Shown one piece after another: positions 23,170 to 35,100 of a stretch of 64,000 bases of DNA. This DNA comes from Zeugodacus cucurbitae (lineage: Eukaryota; Arthropoda; Insecta; Diptera; Tephritidae). The first letter of the stretch is position 1, and each line of letters opens with the position of its first letter. Position numbers and translations under genes: made by a program. The stretch is taken from NCBI RefSeq assembly GCF_028554725.1, contig NC_071668.1, positions 15,607,501 through 15,671,500 on the forward strand, given 5' to 3'. Under the pieces are notes generated by a model that saw only the letters and a list, made by a program, of their open reading frames with translations, was not told the DNA's origin and ran no database searches.

Positions 23170-26100
23170 CTGCGAGGGAAATAGCATGTGAATTAATTTT
23201 ATAGTTCAAGAGAAGGGAGATGGGTTTAAATAGTCTTAATCCTCCCTAATTAAGTCCTACATTCCACTTTTAATTGAAGAATCTCGAGGTTAGACTCAGT
23301 TAGAACTCTACTACTTCTACTTACTTCCTACGCTCAACTATTAATTGAAGAGTTTCGAGTTTAGACTCATAGTTAGAGCTCAGTTTTCAGAAAGGAGGAC
23401 CAACTTAAATGCTGGTTTAAGTGATCTTAGAAGAAGTTGGGATACATATTAAGATCCAACCTAATACTCACAAGTAAACTGTCTCTGGTGATTGCTCCAA
23501 TGCCGTGGTATCCTTCACATAGACGATTCCCGCTGACGATGTTATGCCAAAAGCACCACTACGATCTTCAGCGATAGTGAAACGCACCTCTGACATTTCC
23601 ATCAAGCTCTGATAGTTTTCTGGTTGTGCTACACGACTATATGCCATGGCTGTGCGATGAATGGAGACGTCCTTGGGATATGTGCTTAATATACTCTGGG
23701 CCAAGAAACCTACATCTCCACTAGTTAATATCTCATCTGCCGTGTTGGTCAGACGTCGGCTCATGCCGCGTTGTTGACGCAACTCCAAGACGCGCGGACG
23801 ATCAGCCTCGTGTATCTTATTGGGATCGGTGCGTAGGCAGATGTTTGCTTTGGCCTGTGGGAATGTCTCAGTTAACCTTTATATTTAAAATCAAAATCAA
23901 CGAACAACTTACTGTTTTTATTGTATTCGTATTGACAGTACTGTCGCTTGCCACTAAACTGAAGCAATACGATGATTGACTTAGAATGCCATTGCGCGCA
24001 AATAAAATCTCTGAAAAAGTTAAGAAGGGAACTTGCAATTGTATTCAAGTTTATCTCATCAGTACTTACGACAACTGAATATGGACTTCCTTTTTCCAGT
24101 ATGATCCGCTTCGTAGGCGGTGCAATCGGGGCGCACCAATTCGCTGGTATCATTAAAAATCTGATAAGTCAAATGTGTATTGGATGTAAGCGAATCCTTG
24201 TCCGTGAATATAATCTTATTGCCAATGGGATCGTCCTGAAAAGAGTGGGATTTTTATCAAAGGGCTTAGTTTTACGAACCCAAGTTGCCAAAGCTGTTTG
24301 GAGGAAGGCGAAGAGGAATCATCCAAGTACTTCCTCCTTCAATCTCCAGCATTCGCCAGACTTAGGTTAAAGCACCTCGGTAGACATATCTTCGGCGAAC
24401 CCAGTGAAGTGACTGAAATCGACATTAGCCGACTTAAGAACTTTATCACAGAGTCTAAGCGCTTTGTCGCATTATAAAGGTCTCAGAGATCCGGATGTCA
24501 CAATGAACAGTCGAATCTGTCTAAGTGAGGTACTCTGCAGCTGCGGAGATCTACCCTTTAACCTAACCTAACCGAGTATTACTGCTATTGTACTAAAGAA
24601 CATGTTTTAGAGATGAATTTCTAAGAGATTCATCATTTCATTATTGGCCAGGAATTGGACTGTTCTAACACACATTTTAATTGAGCTTCAGATACATCGT
24701 ATACACTCTGATATTTCGGACCATCGTATCCGTTTAGCGATTGTTGCAACCGAACTCAGAATTATTCTTCTTCTTCTTCTTAACTGGCGTAGAAACCGCT
24801 TACGCGGTTATAGCCGAGTCCACAACAGTGCGCCACGCATCTCTCCTTTTGGCGGTTTGGCGCCAATTGGTAATACCAAGTGAAGACAGGTCCTTCTCCA
24901 CCTGGTCCTTCCACCGGAGTGGAGGTCTCCCTCTTCCTCGGCTTCCACCAGCGGGTACTGCATCGAAAACTTTCAGAGCTGGGGCACTTTCATCCATTCG
25001 AACAACATGACCCAGCCAGCGTAGCCGCTGTCTTTTTATTCGCTGGACTATGTCTATGTCGTCGAACAACACATACAGCTCATCATTCCATCTTCTGCGG
25101 TATTCGCCGTTGCCAATGTTTAAGGGACCGTAAATCTTCCGCAAAACCTTTCTCTCGAAAACTCCTAGTGCCGTCTCATCGGATGTTGACACCGTCCACG
25201 CTTCTGCACCATAAAGTAGGACGGGAATGATGAGGGACTTGTAGAGTTTAGTTTTTGTTCGTCGAGAGAGGACTTTACTTTTCAATTGCCTACTCAGTCC
25301 ATAGTAGCACCTGTTGGCAAGAGTGATTCTGCGTTGGATTTCAAGGCTGACATTATTATCGGTGTTAATGTTGGTTCCTAGGTATACGAAATTATCTACA
25401 ACTTCAAAGTTATGACTGTCAACAGTGACGTGGGAGCCAAGACGCGAATGCGCTGACTGTTTGTTTGATGACAGGAGATATTTCGTCTTGTCCTCGTTCA
25501 CCACCAGACCCATTCGCTTCGCTTCCTTATCCAGGCGGGAAAAAGCAGAACTAACGGCGCGGGTGTTGTTTCCGATGATATCAATATCATCGGCGTACGC
25601 CAGGAGCTGTACACTCTTGTAGAAGATTGTACCTTCTCTATTTAGCTCTGCAGCTCTTATAATTTTCTCCAGCATCAAGTTAAAGAAGTCGCACGATAGC
25701 GAGTCACCTTGTCTGAAACCTCGTTTGGTATCGAACGGCTCGGAGAGGTCCTTCCCGATCCTGACGGAGCTTTTGGTGTTGCTCAACGTCAACTTACACA
25801 GCCGTATTAGTTTTGCGGGGATACCAAATTCAGACATCGCGGCATAAAGGCAGCTCCTTTTCGTGCTGTCGAAAGCAGCTTTAAAGTCGACAAATAGATG
25901 GTGTGTGTCGATCCTTTTTTCACGGGTCTTCTCCAAGATTTGGCGCATGGTGAATATCTGGTCAGTTGTTGATTTTCCAGGTCTAAAGCCACACTGATAA
26001 GGTCCAATCAGTTTGTTGACGGTGGGCTTTAGTCTTTCACACAGTACGCTCGATAGAACCTTATAAGCCATGTTAAGGAGGCTTATCCCACGATAGTTGG

Positions 26101-29100
26101 CGCAGATTGTGGGGTCTCCCTTTTTGTGGATTGGGCAGAGTACACTGAGATTCCAATCGTCGGGCATGCTTTCTTCCGACCATATTTCGCAAAGAAGCTG
26201 ATGCATGCACCTTATCAGCTCTTCGCCGCCGTATTTGAATAGCTCGGCCGGTAATCCATCGGCCCCCGCCGCCTTGTTGTTCTTCAAGCGGGTAATTGCT
26301 ATTCTAATTTCTTCACGGTCGGGCAATGGAACATCTGTTCCATCGTCGTCGATTGGGGAATCGGGTTCGCCATCTCCTGGTGTTGTACTTTCACTGCCAT
26401 TCAGCAGGCTGGAGAAGTGTTCCCTCCACAAACACAGTATACTCTGGTCATCAACCACTAGATCACCGCTGGGGGTCCTACAGGAGTGTGCTCCGGTCTT
26501 GAAACCTTCAGTTAGTCGCCGGATCTTTTCGTAAAATTTTCGAGCATTACCCCTGTCGGCCAGCTTGTCAAGCTCGTCATACTCACGCATTTCTGCCTCT
26601 TTCTTTCTTTTTCTGCAAATGCGTCTCGCTTCCCTCTTCAGCTCTCGGTATCTTTCCCATCCCGCTCGTGTTGCGGTCGATCGCAACATTGCGAGGTAGG
26701 CAGTCTGTTTTCTCTCCACTGCGAGACGACAATCCTCATCATACCAGCTGTTTTTTTGGCTTTTCCGAAAGCCAATGGTTTCGGTTGCAGCTGTACGTAA
26801 GGAGTTTGATATGCCGTCCCACAGCTCCCTTATACCGAGATGCTGATGAGTGCTCTCAGAGAGCAGGAGTGCAAGTCGAGTAGAAAATCGTTCGGCTGTC
26901 GGTTGTGATTGCAGCTTGTCGATGTCGAACCTTCCTTGTGTTTGTTGACGTGTGCGCTTTTCTACACAGAGGCGGGTGCGTATCTTAGCTGCTACAAGAT
27001 AGTGGTCCGAGTCGATGTTGGGACCACGAAGCGTACGCACATCAAAAACACTGGAGACATGTCGTCCATCTATCACAACATGATCGATCTGGTTGCGAGT
27101 GATTCGATCCGGGGACAGCCAAGTAGCTTGATGGATTTTCTTATGCTGGAATCTAGTGCTACAGATGACCATATTTCGGGCCCCGGCGAAGTCGATCAGC
27201 CTCAGACCGTTTGGTGATGTTTCGTCATGGAGGCTGAATTTTCCGACTGTTGTGCCAAAGACACCTTCTTTACCCACCCTAGCGTTGAAATCGCCAAGCA
27301 CGATTTTGACATCGTGGCGGGGGCAGCGCTCATAGGTACGTTCTAGGCGCTCATAGAAGGTATCTTTGGTCACATCGTCCTTCTCTTCCGTCGGGGCGTG
27401 GGCGCAAATCAGCGATATGTTGAAGAACCTCGCTTTGATGCGGATTGTGGCTAGACGTTCATCCACCGGAGTGAATGCCAGGACTCGACGACGGAGTCTC
27501 TCTCCCACCACGAATCCCACACCGAATTTGCGCTCCTTTATATGGCCGCTGTAGTAGATGTCACAAGGACCCACCTTCTTCCGTCCTTGTCCCGTCCATC
27601 GCATTTCCTGGATTGCGGTGATGTCAGCCTTTACTCTTACGAGGACATCAACCAGCTGGGCAGAGGCACCTTCCCAATTAAGGGTCCGGACATTCCAGGT
27701 GCATGCCCTTAAATCATAGTCCTTTATACGTTTGCCGTGGTCGTCATCAAAAGGGGGGTTTCTCATCCGAGGCCTGTGTTTCTTATTCACTGGTTATTCG
27801 TTTTTATGTGGTGGGTCCCAAGCCCTACGCACAACCGCATAAGCGGGATTCGCCTTCTCACTTTAGCTCGCTTCCAGACGGATGTCTGTTGGCTACCCAG
27901 AGGATACTTGGTCTAAGACCGGAAGTTGTGAGCTGCTTGAGCCACATGTAAAAGAATCGTTCCTGGCCACTCCCAAGTGAATGGCAGTCAGAAACTTTCC
28001 TCACTTACGTGAACTTCTACATATGACTCCATCCTCCACTTCTACATATGACTCCATCCTCCTCCATCCTCAGAATTATTCGACATAACGGAAATTTCGA
28101 ATAACATTTTTAACCGTTAGCTATTTCCATTGCTTTCTTTGGACTCTAGCATCAGTTTTTAATACAAATATGTACCAAGGTATTGAGGTTAATCATACCG
28201 AAACTGCCACGGTTAACTTTTAACCCGATTCTGAACTCTTTTGGAAAGTCTTTCAGAGGAATTGGAGAATCTTTAACGTTGTCACAACAACAATAGTTAT
28301 TGAGGACTAAATATTTACCACCAAATTTGGTTTATTTTACAAAACCGCAATGGACTTAGACTTCTCTTTGAACTGGAAGAAAAAAACTAGACAGATTTTC
28401 TGAAATAAAAGTCTGACGGGGTTCTGTTTTCATATCTTTAATCCTGCGTAGTCAGAAATCAGAGGATGGAGTCATATGTAGAAGTTCACGTAAGTGAGGA
28501 AAGTTTCTGACTGTCATTCACTTGGAAGTGGCCAGGAACGATTCTTTTACATGTGGCTCAAGCAGCTCACGATTTCCGGTCTTAGACCAAGTATCCTCTG
28601 GGTAGCCAACAGACATCCGTTTGGAGGCGACCTAAAGTGAGAAGGCGAAACCCGCTTATGCGGTTGTGCGTAGGGTTTGGGACCCACCACATAAAAAGAC
28701 CCCCCATTGAAAAGGAAGAAACAGCCTCGGATGTATAACCGCGTAAGCGGTGTCTACGCCAGTCAAGAAGGCAGAAATCAGAAACTGATTTCTTTATGTT
28801 CGTATCAAACTTTAATCCCACTAATGAAACCAAAATAAAATCAATGCTGACTGACTAGTATGTAACGGAATGTAATATTTGCTTTAAAGCAAGAATTAAT
28901 GCAGGAAATGACTGGCAATTCACAAATTAAGTTTGCTCCACCCCCACCACCAAAACCGGCAGACAGTTTAGACAAATGAAAGAAGGCGCGTTACAAGGAA
29001 GACAACCGACCAACCAAGCCAGACGAACGGCAGACGGTCATAATGAATGCGTGCATAGACGCCGTCGCCCGACAAGACGAATACCGGTTGCGTGATGCGA

Positions 29101-32100
29101 ATTAGTTTGCCACAAAAAAGTTTGCCGGTATCATGCAATAAAAGCCAAATAAGAGCGGTGGAAAATGCACGAAAGACGTTAGACCAACTGGCAGACGAAA
29201 ACAAGTAGCAAAAGTAATAATACCAACAGCCAAAAATAATAAAATAAAAAAAACCATTTTATGACCAAACCAACTTGAGCATTGTGTGATAAGCCGCAAC
29301 AAACAAGCAAAAACAATCGATAAGTTTTCGTCAAACTCCAACGCCCCACTTACCACCCATTGCTTAATAAACTGTGCGTAAATTACCCCAAACTCACCTG
29401 TTTGAAATGTGGATTATCCAGCACGAAATTGTAGTCGTCCTCATTTTGTAACTCCGGTCCGTTGTCATTGCGATCCAGCAGTGCCACATGTAGCGTCTTA
29501 TTGAATGCGACCGTTTTTGCTTCGCTCATTTTAATCGTACAGTCGACAGTGACCGCTAAATTCGCCACCTCCGTGGTGTTGAAGTACTCATAATCCAACG
29601 GTACTTTAGTGTAGATTTCATTATTTTTTAATGTAAAATATTTGCCACCACTCGCCAGCGCATATTTCACATCCATTGTGGGGCAGAGATAGCGTGTAGC
29701 ACGCGGATTCAAAGTGCCCACACGCAACGGTTCGAATGCACTCAACTGCTCGGCATCCTTAGCGGCGGCATTGGCATCTTCCACTATCGTATACTGTGCT
29801 GCAGCCCAAAAGCAGACATTCTCCAAATTCGCACAATACTCAGCTTCCGCTTGTGGCGTCACCTCCAATGTCATTTGTGGTATTTTACCCAACGCCTTGT
29901 GCGCCTTCCTTGGTATGGCGGTTAAGATAATTTTCGTCTTCTTTTGTGTGGTTTGATAGTCGTTCTTCATGAAGACCTCTCCAGTGCTGCCGTTCACATG
30001 CAGCAATTCATTATTCTCCAAAGTGTAGAGATATTCTGTAGTTTCGTCATTATGTCCCTTCCCTAAGTGCAATATTTGAAAGCGTCCAATTGGTATTTTG
30101 GAAAATATGCTCTGTGACTTTTCATTAAATGGCAGATTTAGTTTCACCGCCGACATGGGGAAGTAGACAGCAGGGTCTGGAAGTGGAATGAAGTTATGTT
30201 ACTAATAAATTTGTTTAGATAATGTATAAATGTGTCTTTAACATCTAACATATGGTATTATCTCGAACAATTTTGTACTAATCTGCTTAAGGCTATACTA
30301 ACTGCGAGCTTCTTAGTAGATTTCTCTTTAATCAATTCTACTTAACTGTAAGGAATCGCGATTTTATATGGCCAAGAACTATCAACTCGACAGTATTCAA
30401 GGAAAATATTTGGGTCATTTTTGAGGTCACTACAACAGCAGTAATTTTGTTAAAGTTGAATCGCCATGAACACGGAAATAAAACGAATTTCAATAAGAGC
30501 GCTACTTTTTTTTAAATAAAACCAAAACGGTTTGGGATATCAATGAAATTCTTTATTCCTGAGAAAGTAAATTCGATGCTATTATGTTTGGAATTCGATA
30601 TCTTTTGCATGACCACCACGGGCAGAAGTCCAGACGCTGGAAATAGTCTACCGGCGTCAAATCGCAAGACCGAGGCGGCCAATTAACTGGGTCTTTTCGT
30701 GAGATAACAAGTTCACCAAACTTAGTTTTCAATAAATTGACTGTGACATTCGCTGCGTGGCTTGTGGTGCCGTCCGGTTGGAACCACATATTGTCCAAGT
30801 CCATAACATCCAATTCAGGCCAAAAATATTCGGTTAACATTGAGTGGTAGCGATTCCCATTCACATTAAGGTGCCGGTCTTGATCATCACAGAATAAGTA
30901 CGGTCCAATGACACCGCAGGCCCATAAACCGCACCAAACCGTAATTTTTTCGGGATGCAATGGTGACTCAAGGAGTACGTGTGGATTGCTGCCTGAGCAA
31001 TAACGCATATTTTGCTTATTGACGAAGCTATTCAGCCAGAAATAAGCCTCATTGCTACGTAGGACGTAACGCTCTTAAAGTTTAGGCCACTGACTCCGAA
31101 TTTCGGTAGTAAATATTAATAATTTCGACTTGTTGTTGGATCGTATATCTATATCGGTCTCCTTCTCTTCCTATTGGTCTACTTTTGTAGTGTTTCTTCC
31201 ATGAAAACCCTTCCCCAAATAGTTTACGGTTATACTCTTGAGACGATAGTTCTTGTATTGTTAGAAAATATGGCTTTGTCAGTTGAGAGGATCTTATTGC
31301 TCTCTTTTTCACTACTTTATATGGGGGTTATCAAAATTAGTATGTTAATAAATGATTATATGCTATCTAAAAAGTTGCTGGCAACAATTTTCATTTGATC
31401 GATCTGGTCATCAACCTCATAACATTCGGTTACTAATTTCTTCTTCACTATCAACCTTATCGTATTCATAGCGACAATCTAAACAATTTTCGATTTCATT
31501 CTTTCATATATCATAATACATATACTATACAGATATTCTGAACTCTTCAAACTAAATGCATTCGTTGTGTCAACAACAATACCAAAGAAAACTCAAATGA
31601 AATCCTTAAGATAAACAATCAAATATTTTATGCTGACGAAGAAGGAAAGGCAGTTGAAGTGTAGTACAAGTGGCTCTTCGCAAAATGGACAAATTGATTG
31701 ATGAAGTTTCGAAATCTTTAAAAATAACAGTTAGTCAAATAAAATGAATGTGTCGAAATCAACATTACTTGGTATGAGCATGGTAACTGATATCGCATCA
31801 ATCATTTTAAGGTTATGTTTCTCTCGTATATATTTGATATTGTTGTTGTTGTTGTAGCAGCAAATCATTACCCAAAAATTTATTTTATTTACGCTACCGA
31901 GATGATAGTCCTTAACCGGTTCTAAATTTAATTTCCTTTAGGTTACTGAAACTGTACTAGCGGTGGAATGGCACATTTAACATTCTTAATAACCGGCCAT
32001 CATACCATATTAAAATTTTAACATGAAATTTAACAAGAGCGCAGTAGTATGTACTAAATTAAAAAAAAAAACTTCATTATACATTAGTCTGCCCATTTCG

Positions 32101-35100
32101 TTGCAAAGAAATCTTCAGAGACTAAATTATAAAGTACAATTGCTGGGCTATTTAATTATGAATTCCAACGCTCACTTATTAAGCATAGAATATTTGCTTG
32201 GTATTTGTAATGAAAAACTTTGTAATGCACACTTTCACATATTCCCTGTTAGAAAATATAAAGTCTACTTACAGGCGCTCAGCCCTACGCAAGTGTGTGT
32301 GAAAGCATTTAACTTTATACCCAGTAAACTATAGTAGCAGTATTTGTTGAAAAAGCAACTAAAAAAGTTTTATTGAACATTTTTTCAATGTCTTATACGA
32401 CATGAGACATGATGTGAAAATCCTTTTTTATGGTCTTTTTCAAAATATTGGTAATATGAGATCTGTTAAAAAATAACGGGAATTTTTAGTTTTGAGTTTT
32501 TTGTTAAATATATTGATTTCTTCGACTAAATTACTATTTTTCAAAATATTGGTAATATGAGATCTGTTAAAAAAATAACGGGAATTTTTAATTTTGAGTT
32601 TTTTTGTTAAATAGATTGATTTCTTCTAACGGGTATTTTTATACTCTCGCAACAAAGTTGCTAGAGAGTATTATAGTTTTGTTCACATAACGGTTGTTTG
32701 TAACGCCCAAAACTAAACGAGTTAGATATAGGGCTATATATACCAAAGTGATCAGAGTGCAGAGTGGGGTTCAAATCCGAATGTCTGTCCGCCCGTCTGT
32801 GCAAGCTGCAACTTGAGTAAAAATTAAGATATCTTGATGAAACTTGGCACATTTATTTCTTGGCACCATAGGAAGGTTGCTTTCGAAAAAAAATCGGACC
32901 ACTGCCACGCCCACAAAATGGCGAAAACCGAAAACACATAAAGTGCCATAACTAAGCCATAAATAAAGCTATGGAAATAAAATTTGGTATGAAGGATCAC
33001 ACTATGAAGGGGCATATTTGGATGTAATTTTTTTTGGGGAGGTGGGCGTGGCCCACTTACTAAAAGTGGGTTAACTCACTAACGAAAAACGTCAGAAACA
33101 CTAAATTTCACATAAGAAATGGCAGATGGAAGCTGCACTCAGATTTTTTTTACAAAATGGAAAATGGGCGTCGCCCACTTATGGGTCAAAAACCATCGGC
33201 CCTATTCCCGTTGTCGTTGTCGTTTTAATAGTCGTTTCTAAGTCGTCGTCGTTCTTATCGTCGTCGTTCTTATCGTCGTTTCGTTCCTAAATTGGTATTC
33301 TTGAAGTATATCGTAACGCCTAAGAAAAATTATCGAAATTTGTCTACATATTTTATATAGTATACTTTAAGGCGCTCTTTTCCCATATAAAAAATTATTT
33401 TTTATGTGACATCTGCGTCCTCCAATCTTTCTTCTAAAATATGTTATACTTCCAGCGTCTCATGCTCCTTGCTTCTGGCTAATCCGACTACTCTACCGAG
33501 TGGTCCAGCCAAAGGAGGTTTGGGTATCTGTTTATTAACTCCTCGTCTTGTTGGAGTACTATTTTTTTCTTCGTTTTGAATTTTAAGACCTTTCGTATCT
33601 TAAATATATTCTTAGATATAAAAATGCTATTTCATTAATGCCAACAATTTCCGACGCGAGATGGCGGTGGAATGGATTTAGTTTTTTTTTTTTAGAAAAA
33701 AAATATCCTTCCAAAAAATCGAAATTTAAAGGATTTATCCGTTTTCTAAAGTCCTTGGCATACGCAGGATATTTTTCCATTTCAGAAATTCAATTTTCAA
33801 ACTGTTTCCGATTTGGAATTTTCATCTTCACTTTAAATATTCCTTCAAACAACCGCGTCGTTTCTATGTCGCTCACAATTATAGCAACGACAAAAAACGA
33901 CTGTTTCTATGTCGTTGCTGTAGTCGTTTCAAATTGGGGAATCTCAATTTATTTTCGATATATGTCGTTAACGCCAACAGGAATGCCAAATAGGAGTTCT
34001 TAAGTCCTTTTAAAACGATAACGACAACGGGAATAGGGGCGCATACCTCAGGAACTACTCGACCGATTTCAATGAAACTTGGTTTGTAATATTTTCCATA
34101 CATCCCGATGATATGTTGTGAAAATAGGCCAAATCGCTTCACAACCACGCCTACTTCCTACATACCAGAACTTTGAAGACAATCTGAATCGTTCTTCTTC
34201 TTAACTGGCGTAGAAACCGCTACGCGGTTATAGCCGAGTCCACAACAGTGCGCCACGCATCTCTCCTTTTGGCGGTTTGGCGCCAATTGGTAATACCAAG
34301 TGAAGACAGGTCCTTCTCCACCTGGTCCTTCCACCGGAGTGGAGGTCTCCCTCTTCCTCGGCTTCCACCAGCGGGTACTGCATCGAAAACTTTCAGAGCT
34401 GGGGCACTTTCATCCATTCGAACAACATGACCCAGCCAGCGTGAATCGTTTACTTTACAATATATAAAGTAAGCACTAGTGAAGATATCGGTGCAGAACT
34501 TTGCACAAATACTACGTTTATAGTGTGGCAGCCCCATTCTAAAAATCACCGAAATCGAACCATAGGTTGTCAAGGCCCCATATATCGAACATGAGGACCT
34601 CGGTACTTCTAGCCTAATATTAGGGTTTCCAACTTTCAATGGACTTTATACAATATATATGACGAATATGTGGGTCAAATTGTGTATTATATAATATAAA
34701 TAAAGTTAAATAAATAAATTGCGAGAGTATAAAATGTTCAGTTACACTCGAACTTAGCCCTTCCTTACTTGTTAGTTTTGAGTTTTTTTTTATAAAAATT
34801 TTGATTTCTTCGACTGAATTACTATTTTTCAAAATATCGGTTATGAGATATTTTCAAAAAAAAAAATATATAGTATCATTAATAATACTTTTTCTCAAAA
34901 TATCGATTATATGTGATATGTTAAAAAAATAACGGGAATTTTTAATTTTGAGTTATATTTCTTTTTAAATATTGCTTTCTTCGACTAAATTACTGTTTTC
35001 GCCGTTAATAATCAGCCCTATTGTAAACTTCAGGTGAATAAAGCATTCCCATGAATTTTTATTTCCACACGAAAGAAAATTTCGTATCATGAATTTCGTG

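Larger units (their letters stand above)
32642..34771 (+). mobile_element. Dispersed repeat family A, most complete copy
   Basis: Starts with the hairpin TACTCTCGCAAC-AAA-GTTGCTAGAGAGTA and ends TTGCGAGAGTATAAAATGTT ... CCTTCCTTACTTG. The inner TATACTCTCGCAA / TTGCGAGAGTATA pair forms subterminal inverted repeats. Other copies lie at 17555-19440 and, inverted, at 39108-39960. No long ORF belongs to it. Two younger insertions (33197-34041 and 34194-34441) interrupt it. Confidence 0.65.
32433..34970. repeat. About 100 bp tandem repeat interrupted by nested insertions
   Basis: Units begin TTTTTCAAAATATTGGTAAT and contain ATAACGGGAATTTTT and GATTTCTTCGACTAAATTAC. Two complete units lie at 32433-32640 and at least two more degenerate ones at 34772-34970. 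The DNA between is family A, which itself carries two further insertions. Confidence 0.65.
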
